Assembly (NCBI GenBank): GCA_963774445.1
Contig: CAVZFC010000019.1
Location: 2,094,735 to 2,158,734 of the forward strand
Reading direction: 5' to 3'
DNA from: CAVUQH01 sp963774445
GTDB lineage: Bacteria > Myxococcota_A > Polyangia > Haliangiales > Haliangiaceae
Length of the DNA stretch: 64,000 nt
Made by a program: the position numbers and the translations under genes. Under the pieces are notes generated by a model. That model saw only the letters and a program-made list of their open reading frames with translations. It did no database searches and was not told where the DNA came from. Position 1 is the first letter of the stretch. The number at the start of each line of letters is the position of its first letter. Below, piece by piece: positions 49,962 through 58,632 of the stretch.

Positions 49962-52826
49962 ATGAACGCGCGCCCGAAGCGGTACGTGCGCACCCTGGTC
50001 ATCGCCGTCCTTGCGGCCTCCGCCAGTGTTGCGCTCGGTTTTCGCCTGTCCAAAGACAGGGCTTTGCACCCCGATCTGGTGATGGTCAACGGGACCCGCC
50101 CGATCGTCGACGAGTTCTTGACGGCGCAGGTGCCGCAGGAGCGGGCGGCCGCGTGGCAGCGGTTCCAGAGCGACGCCGGCGGCATCTGGCGGGCGCAGTG
50201 GGACGCCGCGCGAGCGATGCCCAGCCAGGTCTACGGCTCCGGCATGGTCGCGCCGCGCTCGGTGACGGACGCGACCTCGGCCGAGGCGTTCGCCCGCGGC
50301 GTGCTCCAGAGTCACCTCGATCTGCTGGCGCCCGGCGCGGCGCCCGGTGACATGGTGCTGACCGCCGACGTGCTCAATCCGCGCGGCGACATGCGCCACG
50401 TTGGCTTCGTCCAGAAGCACGGCGGCATGCCGCTGGTCAACGGCGGCGGCGTGGTCTTCTCGTTCAAGAACGACCGCCTGTTCCTGATCTCGTCCGACGC
50501 CATGCCGGACATCTCGGTGACGCCTCCGTCGGCGCCCGCCGACCCGGTCGGGCTGACCCGCGCCGCCCGCGACCACGTCGTCCGCATGCTGGGCCTGTCG
50601 TCGTCGGCCGCCAGCGCCGTTCGCCTGGGCACCCCCAGCGAGGCCAAGATCCTACCGGTGGCGCGCGGCGCCAACCCGGGCAAGCCGGCGACCATCTCCT
50701 ACTACGCGGTCTATGTCGTGCCCGCCTCGGTCACCAACCCGGCCGGCGGCGCGTGGGACGTCTATGTCGACGCCCACAGCGGCCGGGTCATCGGCCGCCA
50801 GCTGACCACCCGCTTCGCCAACGGCACCGTCGCCTGGAAGCTGGGCAAGCGGCGCCCGGATGCCGACCTGCATGACGTGCCCGCGGCCAACACCGAGACC
50901 AGCGTCGGCACCACCGACGGCGACGGCGTGGTCAACATCGGCAGCGGCGGCAGCGTCACCCTCGACACCAGCGGCCCGCTCGTCAGCATGCAGAACAACG
51001 CCGGCACCAGCGTCCTGACGAGCGACGTCACTGCCGCGGCCGGCGGCGTGGCGTCGGCGCAGGTGTCGCAGACCGACATCCCGACCCTGGCGGTGTTCAA
51101 CACCTTCGCTCAACTCAACCTGGCCAAGCAGTTCGTGCGCACCCACCTCAACCCCGACCTGAGCTGGCTCGACGACTCGCTGACCGCCAGCGTCAACCAG
51201 AACCAGACCTGCAACGCCTACTACGACGGCAACATCAACATGTTCCAGGCCGGGCAGGGCTGCCAGAACACCGGCGCCCTGGCCGACGTGGTCATCCACG
51301 AGTTCGGTCACGGCGTCCACGAGAACTCGCTGGTCAACGGCGTGCGCATGGATGGCGCCATCAGCGAGGCCCACGGCGACACCCTGGCGATGGCCGTCTC
51401 GGGTGCGTCGGACATGGGCCAGGGCTTCTTCACCGACGACCCGACCTCCGGCCTGCGCAACCTCGCCCCGGCGGTCAAGAAGCGCTGGCCCGACGACCGC
51501 ACCGGCGAGCCGCACGACGACGGCGAGATCTACGGCGAGTCGATGTGGGACCTGCGCGAGGCGCTGCGCGCGTCGGAGGGCGTGGAGGCCGGCACCGCGC
51601 TGTGGGAGCGGCTGTGGTACGCCAGCGTCCAGCGCGCCGGCAGCATCCCCGACAGCTACATGGTCATCCTCGCCGAGGATGACGACGACGGCGACCTGAC
51701 CAACGGCACCCCGCACAGCTGTGTCATCAACGCGGCGCTCGATCCGCACGGCCTGGTGCCGGCGGGTGAGGACGTCGGTGGCGTGCCGTCGATCGGCCTG
51801 CCGACCAACGAAGGCACCTCGATCAGCGTGCCGTTCACCATTCCCCCGGCGGTTGGCTCTTGCACCCCGGTCAACATCGCTTCGAGCAAGCTGACCTGGT
51901 ACATCCGGGGTGACGAGGCGACCGGCGGCGAGATCGACATGACCGTCGGCTCGGGCGAGATGACCGCCGACCTGCCGGCGCAGGACGACAACACCGTCAT
52001 CCGCTACCGCATCGAGGTCACCCTGGCCGACGGCTCTGTGGTCTCGCGTCCGAACAACCCCGCGGATCCGGACTACGAGCTGTTCGTCGGTCGCACCGAG
52101 GTCATCTACTGCAGTGACTTCGAGTCGACCACCGACGAGTGGACCTTCGACGGCAACTGGGCCGTCGGCACGCCGACCGGGCAGAGCAACGATCCCAGCA
52201 AGGCCTACTCGGGCAGCAACGTGCTGGGGATGAACCTCGACGGCGCCTACGATCCCGACAGCCAGGTCTCCGCGTCGGTGACGGTCGATGGGGTCGCCAA
52301 ATACTCCTCCGTGCGCCTGCAGTACCGCCGCTGGTTGAGCGTGGAGGACGGCTTCTTCGACCACGCCACCATCGACGTCGATGGTGACGAGGCGTGGGCC
52401 AACTACAACAGCAACATGGGCAACTCCAGCAGCACCCACCACATCGACCGCGAGTGGCGGTTCCAGGACGTCGATCTCACCCAGTGGGCGGACGACGACT
52501 CGGTGACCATCACCTTCGGCCTGATGAGCGACCCGGGCCTGCAGCTCGGGGGCTGGAACCTGGACGACGTCTGCGTGGTCGGCGTGGTCGCCCCCTCGTG
52601 CGGCGACGGCTACATGGACCCGGGCGAGGCGTGCGACGACGGCAACAACACCGACGGCGACGGCTGCGCCGCCGACTGCACGATCGAAACCGGCGGTGGT
52701 GGCGGCGGCGGCAACGAGTCCGGCGGCTGCTGCGGCGTCGGTGGCGGCGCTCCGGTGGGCAGCGGGTTCCTCGGCCTGCTGGTCCTGGGGCTGGTCATCC
52801 GGCGGCGCCGGCGAACCGAGCGCTAG
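49962..52826 (+). CDS. Secreted M36 (fungalysin-type) metalloprotease with DUF4215 repeat and MYXO-CTERM-like anchor
   Basis: The 954-aa product has a signal peptide (about 1-28), an FTP-type propeptide (about 60-250), and an M36 catalytic domain with zinc motif HEFGH (His446, Glu447, His450) and third ligand Glu469 in SEAHGD. Beta domains follow (about 600-875), then one DUF4215 unit (CGDGYMDPGEACDDGNN, about 878-905). It ends in a Gly-rich stretch, CC pair, hydrophobic segment and RRRRR, the layout of MYXO-CTERM sorting signals that anchor or release surface proteins. AAGGAG precedes the ATG. It is a likely extracellular protease for predation. Confidence 0.88.
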   Translation: MNARPKRYVRTLVIAVLAASASVALGFRLSKDRALHPDLVMVNGTRPIVDEFLTAQVPQERAAAWQRFQSDAGGIWRAQWDAARAMPSQVYGSGMVAPRSVTDATSAEAFARGVLQSHLDLLAPGAAPGDMVLTADVLNPRGDMRHVGFVQKHGGMPLVNGGGVVFSFKNDRLFLISSDAMPDISVTPPSAPADPVGLTRAARDHVVRMLGLSSSAASAVRLGTPSEAKILPVARGANPGKPATISYYAVYVVPASVTNPAGGAWDVYVDAHSGRVIGRQLTTRFANGTVAWKLGKRRPDADLHDVPAANTETSVGTTDGDGVVNIGSGGSVTLDTSGPLVSMQNNAGTSVLTSDVTAAAGGVASAQVSQTDIPTLAVFNTFAQLNLAKQFVRTHLNPDLSWLDDSLTASVNQNQTCNAYYDGNINMFQAGQGCQNTGALADVVIHEFGHGVHENSLVNGVRMDGAISEAHGDTLAMAVSGASDMGQGFFTDDPTSGLRNLAPAVKKRWPDDRTGEPHDDGEIYGESMWDLREALRASEGVEAGTALWERLWYASVQRAGSIPDSYMVILAEDDDDGDLTNGTPHSCVINAALDPHGLVPAGEDVGGVPSIGLPTNEGTSISVPFTIPPAVGSCTPVNIASSKLTWYIRGDEATGGEIDMTVGSGEMTADLPAQDDNTVIRYRIEVTLADGSVVSRPNNPADPDYELFVGRTEVIYCSDFESTTDEWTFDGNWAVGTPTGQSNDPSKAYSGSNVLGMNLDGAYDPDSQVSASVTVDGVAKYSSVRLQYRRWLSVEDGFFDHATIDVDGDEAWANYNSNMGNSSSTHHIDREWRFQDVDLTQWADDDSVTITFGLMSDPGLQLGGWNLDDVCVVGVVAPSCGDGYMDPGEACDDGNNTDGDGCAADCTIETGGGGGGGNESGGCCGVGGGAPVGSGFLGLLVLGLVIRRRRRTER

Positions 52827-52846
52827 CCCACCTGTCCAACGAACCG

Positions 52847-52884
52847 CGAGGCCCGCCGGCGTATCGGCGGGCCTCGTTCGTTTC
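52847..52884 (+). terminator. Intrinsic terminator after the M36 protease gene
   Basis: A perfect 11-bp stem (CGAGGCCCGCC, 52847-52857, with GGCGGGCCTCG, 52866-52876) with an 8-nt loop lies 20 bp after the stop and is followed by TTCGTTTC. This is the best terminator in the window. Confidence 0.7.
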
Positions 52885-53019
52885 GGGCAACGGATGCGAT
52901 CCCGGGAGGATCGGATGGAGCTTGGTACGGCGCTTCACTCTCGTGACAGAGCGTGAACGATTCGTACTACCGATGACGCGCTGCGCGAGGGTTAGTATGG
53001 AGGGTAGCGAGGTGTACTC

Positions 53020-54666
53020 ATGCCCTGTCTCTTCGGCGATGCAACCAATAGCGAGCTCGAGATTGATTACCTGCTCCTGGTCCGCGACGTGTTCGACTTC
53101 GCGGTCGAGGTATTGCTGGCAGCGGGTCGCATCGACGATCTGAGCGCGGCGCTGCGCTCGGCCGATCAGACGGTCGAGATCGAAAAGGCGCGTCTCGAAT
53201 CGATGCACCGCCGGCTGACCGAAGCGCTCGGCCCGGACGCCGACGGCCCCGAGGGCCCGGCCTCGCGTTGCGCCGAGGCGATCTCTCGCGCCTGCCGCGG
53301 CGCCGTGGACGACGAGATCCGCCGCCTGGATGCCGAGCTGGCACGCGAGAAGGACCTGTCCGACAAGACCGCCCGGCGCGAGCGCAAGCAGGTCGAGCGC
53401 GCCCTGGAGAAGCTGCTCCTGGTGCCGCATCCGCTGCCGGCCGCCGAGGGCGAGCTCGAGCTGGTGCTGTCGGGCGAGCTCGGCTACTCGGCGACGATGC
53501 GTGCGCGGGCCGAGTACGGCCTGGACGTGCTGGTCGAGCACGACATCCCCGCGCAGAATCTGTTCGCCGCCCCGGTGCGCGCGCTGCAGCTGGCGCCGAA
53601 CCTGGAGATCCACGTGCCCGAAGAGCGCGGTTGGATCAGCAAGAAGATCAAGCCGGTCCGGCACAGGCTGGGCAAGCACTTCATCGCCGGGCTGCGCCAC
53701 GGCCCCAGCCGCATCACCCTCAGCTTGCGCGAGGAGGCGACGATCGGCTCGGCCGGGTTCGACCTGATGCTCGACGCCGACTGGACCTCTCCGCGCGTCG
53801 TGCCGGTCGCAGCCGGCGCCGAGGTCAACCTGGCCGATGCGCATCAGCTGGACTCCGACGACGAGGTCGTGGTCCGCGAGCTGTTGACCACGGTCGTCGA
53901 CGCGGCCGATAGCGTCCGCGCCCATCCGTCGTCGCTGCTCGAAGCCCGGCTCGACGGCGTCGCCCTGGCCGACAGCGAAGAGGCCACTGCGCTGGTCAAC
54001 CGGCTGCTCGAGCTGATGGCGCCGACCGTGCGCGAGATCGCCACCCACTCGCCGCAGGACGGCGAGCTGGTGCTCAAGCGCAATCTGGGCGGCGATCATC
54101 GACGCGAGGAGATCTACGTCAGCGTCGAAGAGCTGCTGTCCAAGCTCGAACCGCTGACGCCGGAGCAGCGCGAGTTCTTCCGCCCGCTGGGAATCCTTGG
54201 CGCGCGCCCGTCCGCACGGCAGACCATGCCGGCGCCCGTGCCGCCGCCCACGCCCGCCGAGCCCAAGCCGGCGCGGCCGGCCCCGACCCCATCGCACGAG
54301 TCCAAGCCAGCGCGCCCGGGCCCGGTCGAGTCCAAGCCGGCGAGCCAGGAGCCGGCGTCCGAGCGCGCACCTACGCGCCCGGTCGCTGCGCGCGCGGCCA
54401 AACCCTCGGTCGCCGTCGTCCCGGCGCGACTGCCGGCCGCGGCCGTGCCCGCGCGCGGCACCGGCTCCGCCTCCGCGAGCAGCCCGGAGGGGTCGCCGCC
54501 GCGCCGCCGCATCGCCCGGCCCAGCCAACCTCAGCCGGCTCGAGACGCCCAGCGCCCGGGCCCGAAGCTGCCCTCGGTCATCGTCGAAGACGAGGAGGAC
54601 ACCGCCGTGGCACGCGCGCCCGGCATCCGTCCGCCCCGCGCCGAGTCCGAGCCCGCCCACAACTAG
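53020..54666 (+). CDS. Unknown cytosolic protein with coiled-coil N-terminus and Pro/Ala-rich C-terminus
   Basis: The 548-aa product has no signal peptide. Residues about 40-145 are a long charged helix (coiled coil), about 145-400 form a mixed alpha/beta region with IPAQNLFAAPVRALQLAP and RHRLGKHFIAGLRHGPSR, and about 395-548 are a low-complexity Ala/Pro/Arg/Lys tail. I recognise no family. GAGGT about 6 nt before the ATG at 53020 supports the start. It follows the protease terminator, so it is its own transcription unit. A role as scaffold or DNA-associated protein is possible but not supported. Confidence 0.6.
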   Translation: MPCLFGDATNSELEIDYLLLVRDVFDFAVEVLLAAGRIDDLSAALRSADQTVEIEKARLESMHRRLTEALGPDADGPEGPASRCAEAISRACRGAVDDEIRRLDAELAREKDLSDKTARRERKQVERALEKLLLVPHPLPAAEGELELVLSGELGYSATMRARAEYGLDVLVEHDIPAQNLFAAPVRALQLAPNLEIHVPEERGWISKKIKPVRHRLGKHFIAGLRHGPSRITLSLREEATIGSAGFDLMLDADWTSPRVVPVAAGAEVNLADAHQLDSDDEVVVRELLTTVVDAADSVRAHPSSLLEARLDGVALADSEEATALVNRLLELMAPTVREIATHSPQDGELVLKRNLGGDHRREEIYVSVEELLSKLEPLTPEQREFFRPLGILGARPSARQTMPAPVPPPTPAEPKPARPAPTPSHESKPARPGPVESKPASQEPASERAPTRPVAARAAKPSVAVVPARLPAAAVPARGTGSASASSPEGSPPRRRIARPSQPQPARDAQRPGPKLPSVIVEDEEDTAVARAPGIRPPRAESEPAHN

Positions 54667-54694
54667 AAGAGCAGCTCCCTGCTCGGCGCTCGCG

Positions 54695-54716
54695 CCGACC
54701 CTTGGTCGGGCTTTCC
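54695..54716 (+). terminator. Terminator-like hairpin between convergent genes
   Basis: CCGACC-CTT-GGTCGG (54695-54709) is followed by GCTTTCC. It lies 29 bp after the stop of the coiled-coil protein gene and before the stop of the convergent kinase gene. Confidence 0.45.
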
Positions 54717-54738
54717 GCGCCGTCCGCCAGCGCGGATG

Positions 54739-56463
54739 TCACCGCCGGTGCATCTTCTTGAGCAACCAGCGCGCGCGGCTGCGTACGTTGGGGTTGTGAT
54801 CCTTGGCTGCTGCGCGCTTGAGCCGCGAGACCCCGGCGCGGCCGATGCGGTCGAGGAACAGCGTGTACACCTTGCGCCGCGTCAACGTCTTGTGGCTGGC
54901 CATCGCCCGGATGGCGTTGTTGATCAGGGTCGGATTGACCCGGTAGCCGCGGCTGTTCTTGATCGACGCGTCGTACGACTCGACGCCGGCCACCCACCAG
55001 CCCTTCTCGAAGTAGAGGTTGCCCAGGAGGTAGGGGATGTGTGCGCTCTTGGGGTGCTTCTTGCGCAGCGTGCGCAGCATCGAGATCGCCTGCTCGCGTT
55101 TGCCCTGGGCGATCAGCTTCTTGGCCGAGTCGACCGATACCGGCAGCGGCGCGGGGGTCGGCTCCGGCTCTGGCTCGGCATTCTCGGGCGGCTCGTCGGC
55201 CGCCTCGTCCGGGCCGGCGTCGTCGTCGTTGACCCCACCGTCGTCGTCCACCGTCGGCGGCTCGTCGTCGGCGTCTTCCAGGGCGTCCGCGTCGGCGGCA
55301 TCCGACGGCGCAGCGTCGGCGGCGGGGGCATCCGGCGGCGCCGCGTCGGTGCCGGCGATGACGACGCCCGGCATCTCGCCCAGATCCGTGGTGCCCTGGG
55401 TAGCCACCGGCACGGTCGGCGGCACCGGCTTCTTGCGGATTTGCCGCCAGACGTACCAGCCGCCGCTCGCGGCAGCACCGACGAGCAAGACCAGCAGCAC
55501 CGTGCCCAGGCCGACGCCACGGCCCCCGCGCTCGACGGCGGCGGTGGTGGCCACGCGATCGCCGGCCATCACCGTGGGCGCTCGTGCGAGCTCGTCGTCC
55601 ATCACCGCCTTGAGCGCGCCGGCGAACTCGATGGCGGTCTGGTAGCGCTCGTCGCGATCCTTGAGCAGCGCCTTTTGCACCACCTCTTCCAGCCCGGCCG
55701 GCAGCGTGATCTCTGGCGCGACCTTCTTCATCGACGGCGGCGGATCTTCGCGGTGGCGGCGCAGCGTCTCGTAGGTCTCGTCGGCGGTGAACGGCTTGAC
55801 CCCGGTGAGCAGCTCGTACAGCACCACGCCGGTCGAGTAAATGTCGCTGCGGGCGTCGACCTTCTCGCCCATCGACTGTTCCGGCGACATGTAGCTGGGC
55901 GTCCCGACCACCACGCTGGTGACCGACACGTCACCGTCACCCGGCTCGCGCAGCTTGGCCAGGCCAAAGTCGAGCAGGCGGACGTGGTCGCCGGTGCCCG
56001 TGGCCTCGGTCAGCATCACGTTGCCCGGCTTGATGTCGCGGTGGATGATTCCCTGGCCGTGGGCATGGGCCAGCCCGGCCAGCATCTGCCGGGCGATGTG
56101 TACCGCGCGCACGGCCGGGAGCGGCCCGTGCTCGAGCAGCGCCTGTAGGTCGATGCCGATGACCCGGTCCATGACGATGTACGGCCCGTCGTCGACCAGG
56201 CCGAAGTCGATGACCGACACGCAGTGCGGGTGGCTGAGGCGGCTCATCGCCCGCGCCTCGCGCTCGAACCGGGCGCGGAAGTGATCGTCGACGGCGAACG
56301 ACGCGCGCAAGAACTTCACCGCGACCCGGCGCTTGAGCTTGGTTCGCTCGGCCATGTAGACGATGCCCATGGCGCCTTCGGCAATCCGCGAAAGGATGCG
56401 GTAGCGACCATCGAGCACCTGGCCGATCCGGGGCTCCGGCGTCTCGGGGGGCGTGGACGACAA
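54739..56463 (-). CDS. Ser/Thr protein kinase with membrane span and C-terminal HEAT/TPR-like region
   Basis: The 574-aa product has an intact kinase domain (about 20-285: AEGAMGIVYMA, AVKFL Lys, HRDIKPGN, DFGLAK, GTPSYMSPEQ), one membrane span (about 312-335), an Asp/Ala/Pro-rich acidic linker (about 355-440) and a basic helical C-terminus (about 455-574) resembling TPR or HEAT-type repeats, ending in WLLKKMHRR. It belongs to the PknB-like group. The periplasmic part could sense a ligand or bind partners. Confidence 0.85.
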   Translation of the reverse strand: MSSTPPETPEPRIGQVLDGRYRILSRIAEGAMGIVYMAERTKLKRRVAVKFLRASFAVDDHFRARFEREARAMSRLSHPHCVSVIDFGLVDDGPYIVMDRVIGIDLQALLEHGPLPAVRAVHIARQMLAGLAHAHGQGIIHRDIKPGNVMLTEATGTGDHVRLLDFGLAKLREPGDGDVSVTSVVVGTPSYMSPEQSMGEKVDARSDIYSTGVVLYELLTGVKPFTADETYETLRRHREDPPPSMKKVAPEITLPAGLEEVVQKALLKDRDERYQTAIEFAGALKAVMDDELARAPTVMAGDRVATTAAVERGGRGVGLGTVLLVLLVGAAASGGWYVWRQIRKKPVPPTVPVATQGTTDLGEMPGVVIAGTDAAPPDAPAADAAPSDAADADALEDADDEPPTVDDDGGVNDDDAGPDEAADEPPENAEPEPEPTPAPLPVSVDSAKKLIAQGKREQAISMLRTLRKKHPKSAHIPYLLGNLYFEKGWWVAGVESYDASIKNSRGYRVNPTLINNAIRAMASHKTLTRRKVYTLFLDRIGRAGVSRLKRAAAKDHNPNVRSRARWLLKKMHRR

Positions 56464-56596
56464 CGATCTGCCTCACGGCGAGCGCCGCGGGTTGACCATG
56501 CCACCGCCGCCGGCTGGATGCCAGGGCTGGCGGGCAATGACCGAGAAACCGCGGGTTAGCCGGCCTCGTGCTGCCCTCTCGGGGTAGAAACGGCGC

Positions 56597-56950
56597 ATGG
56601 CCCACTTTCGTCTGCGCTCGCGCACGGCGCCGATCTTACCGCTGGTTCTCTCGTGCGTGGTGGTGGTCGAGGAGATCTCCACCTACAAGCTGCGCGAGCA
56701 CGTCCCGGATGCGCGCTGGCGGGCGGCCGCGATTCTGGCGTTCTACGGCGTCGCCTTCGCTCTGGCCGCGAGCAAGCTCGAGCCGTGGCTCACCCGACTG
56801 CTCGGCCGGATGCGCATGGGCAGCAAGCGGCGCGCCGGCACCATCGGGCTGTGGATGTTCTACGTCGCCGCCTACGGCGCGCTCTACCTGGCCTTCTACA
56901 TCATGGAGACCCACGGCGTGCGCGGCCTTCTGCCGGCGTCGATGCGCTGA
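56597..56950 (+). CDS. Small membrane protein of unknown function
   Basis: The 117-aa product has three predicted hydrophobic segments (about 11-26, 43-58 and 82-103) separated by basic loops (RMRMGSKRRAG). It is not recognised. It is divergent from the kinase gene (134 bp between) and its stop abuts the stop of the convergent cytochrome gene with no gap. Confidence 0.55.
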   Translation: MAHFRLRSRTAPILPLVLSCVVVVEEISTYKLREHVPDARWRAAAILAFYGVAFALAASKLEPWLTRLLGRMRMGSKRRAGTIGLWMFYVAAYGALYLAFYIMETHGVRGLLPASMR

Positions 56951-58351
56951 CTACAGCGTCTTGAGGTACTCGATCACCGACGCGCGATCGCCCGCTGACA
57001 GGCTGTCGCCGTAGGTGTGGCCACCGTTGCCGTAGCCCGGCTGGGTGGTGTCGTAGACCACCGTCGGATCGGCGGCGCCCTCTTTGCCGCTGTCCAGGGC
57101 GGTGTAGCGCCAGCCGAGGAGGTCGGTGTCGTAGTCCCAGCCGGCGTCGAAGTTGCGCGTCCAGTAGGTGGGCCGCTGGCTGGAGTCGAGCAGCGTGAGC
57201 ATGTCCGGCACCGAGCCGTTGTGCAGGTACGGGGCGGTGGCCCAGATGCCGCGCAGCGACGGCGCGTAGTAGCCGGGCGCGGGCGCCAGGTAGCCGAGCT
57301 CGCCGAAGAACGACCCGTTGTACCAGTCGACGAAGCGCCCGGCGAAGAAGGCGGCGTCGACCGCCAGCGTATCGTCGGTGCCGACCTCGTCGGCGGCGAC
57401 GATCAGATTGGAGTAGTCGCCACCGTCGCCGTAGGTGCCGTGGCAGCGGGAGCAGGTGGCTTCGAAGATTGGCTTGCCCCGATCCGCGAGCGTCTGGTCG
57501 ACCGTGCCGGTGTAGGCCGGCGGCTCCAGCGAGCGGACGTAGGCGGCCACGTCCGGCATCATCGTGTCGATGTCGCGGGCCTCTTTCAGTGTGTCGGTGC
57601 ACAGCGAGCTGGCCGCCATCATGTGCCGCGAGTGGTCACCACGCCCCGCGCCATCGTAGAACATCGCGTGCTTGTCGCGCATGCGCCACCACGGCGGGAC
57701 GTCAACCGGCACGCCGACCATCGGCGGCTCCTCCATCAGCGGTTGGTACGACCACGCCAGCGTCTCCTGGTCGCGGTGGGCAAACAGGATCGCCGCCAGG
57801 TTGTCCGCAGGATTGACCCCGCGCGTGCTCATCGTCGTGTAGGGCGACACCGTGACCATGCGGTCGATGAATCGCTCCAGCTCGTCGCGCTCGGTCGGAT
57901 CGCTCACGAACGCCCGCGCCAACACCGCCAGGCTCGCCTGATCTCGCGTGTAGTCGGCTGTCGTGTTGCCCAGCCCGATCACCAGCTTGCCGTCGACATA
58001 CGCCGCGTGGCAGGTCAGACAGTTCGCGCTGACGATGTCGACCCCGCTCTCGGCCGTGGTCGCCGTGTACGTGTACGGCAGCGTCTCGTTCAGCCCCGTC
58101 CGTCCCGTCAGCCGCGCGCTCGCCGGCGCCGGGTCGAACACCTGCTCGTACGCGCCATATGGGATCCCGCAGCGTACGATGCCGCGGTTGACGATGGCGT
58201 CGTAGCCCGCCTGCGGATCCCCGTCGCGCTGCTCGAACGCCGGCACCGCCCCGGGCTCCGACGACGTCGGCCAGTCCCGCTGCCGGCCGTCACTCCCACA
58301 ACCGACCAACCCGGCCACCAGCGCGGCGATGGCGATAGGCCTCCCCCTCAT
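56951..58351 (-). CDS. Di-heme c-type cytochrome lipoprotein (CcP/RoxA-like)
   Basis: The 466-aa product has a lipoprotein signal (MRGRPIAIAALVAGLVGC, Cys18). Two c-type heme sites are visible: CLTCH (about 115) and CSRCH (about 297). The C-terminal motif APYLHNGSVPDMLTLLDSS is shared by cytochrome c peroxidase and rubber-oxygenase-like di-heme proteins. It would be exported by Sec and receive heme from the c-type maturation system. Peroxidase, electron-transfer and oxygenase roles are all possible. Confidence 0.78.
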   Translation of the reverse strand: MRGRPIAIAALVAGLVGCGSDGRQRDWPTSSEPGAVPAFEQRDGDPQAGYDAIVNRGIVRCGIPYGAYEQVFDPAPASARLTGRTGLNETLPYTYTATTAESGVDIVSANCLTCHAAYVDGKLVIGLGNTTADYTRDQASLAVLARAFVSDPTERDELERFIDRMVTVSPYTTMSTRGVNPADNLAAILFAHRDQETLAWSYQPLMEEPPMVGVPVDVPPWWRMRDKHAMFYDGAGRGDHSRHMMAASSLCTDTLKEARDIDTMMPDVAAYVRSLEPPAYTGTVDQTLADRGKPIFEATCSRCHGTYGDGGDYSNLIVAADEVGTDDTLAVDAAFFAGRFVDWYNGSFFGELGYLAPAPGYYAPSLRGIWATAPYLHNGSVPDMLTLLDSSQRPTYWTRNFDAGWDYDTDLLGWRYTALDSGKEGAADPTVVYDTTQPGYGNGGHTYGDSLSAGDRASVIEYLKTL

Positions 58352-58521
58352 CCGTTCGACCGTACACCCGCGCCCGTACCCAAACCAGCCCGACGCCGAG
58401 AACGCATGCTTCGAATCCGGTCGCCGCGCTTCCGCATTCCCTCCACGAACGCCGGCACGCCCTCGGTTCCAACGACGCTCCGTGGCACCGACTGGTCGCT
58501 TCTCGGGGAGCGCGCGTTGCG

Positions 58522-58567
58522 CCCTTCGACTGTTCGGCGCGCTTTCGCGCGCCGAACGCTCAGGGCG
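58522..58567. repeat. REP-like composite inverted repeat
   Basis: An 11-bp perfect stem (GTTCGGCGCGC, 58532-58542, and GCGCGCCGAAC, 58547-58557) with loop TTTC is framed by CCCTTCGACT (58522-58531) and GCTCAGGGCG (58558-58567). The flanks match the halves of a dispersed CCCTTCGACT...GCTCAGGGCG repeat seen in many GC-rich genomes (from memory), with the palindrome set between them. It lies in the 281-bp gap between the cytochrome gene and the Arg/Gln/Glu-repeat lipoprotein gene; the rest of that gap holds nothing recognised. Confidence 0.5.
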
Positions 58568-58632
58568 GCCGGAGCTATGGCTGAGCTGATCCAGCCCCAG
58601 AGACGCGGCGAACGGTAGGGCGCGCCACCGCT

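Noticed and set aside
58395..58425. TTCGAATCC resembling a tRNA T-loop
   Set aside because: No acceptor, D or anticodon stems can be formed around it.
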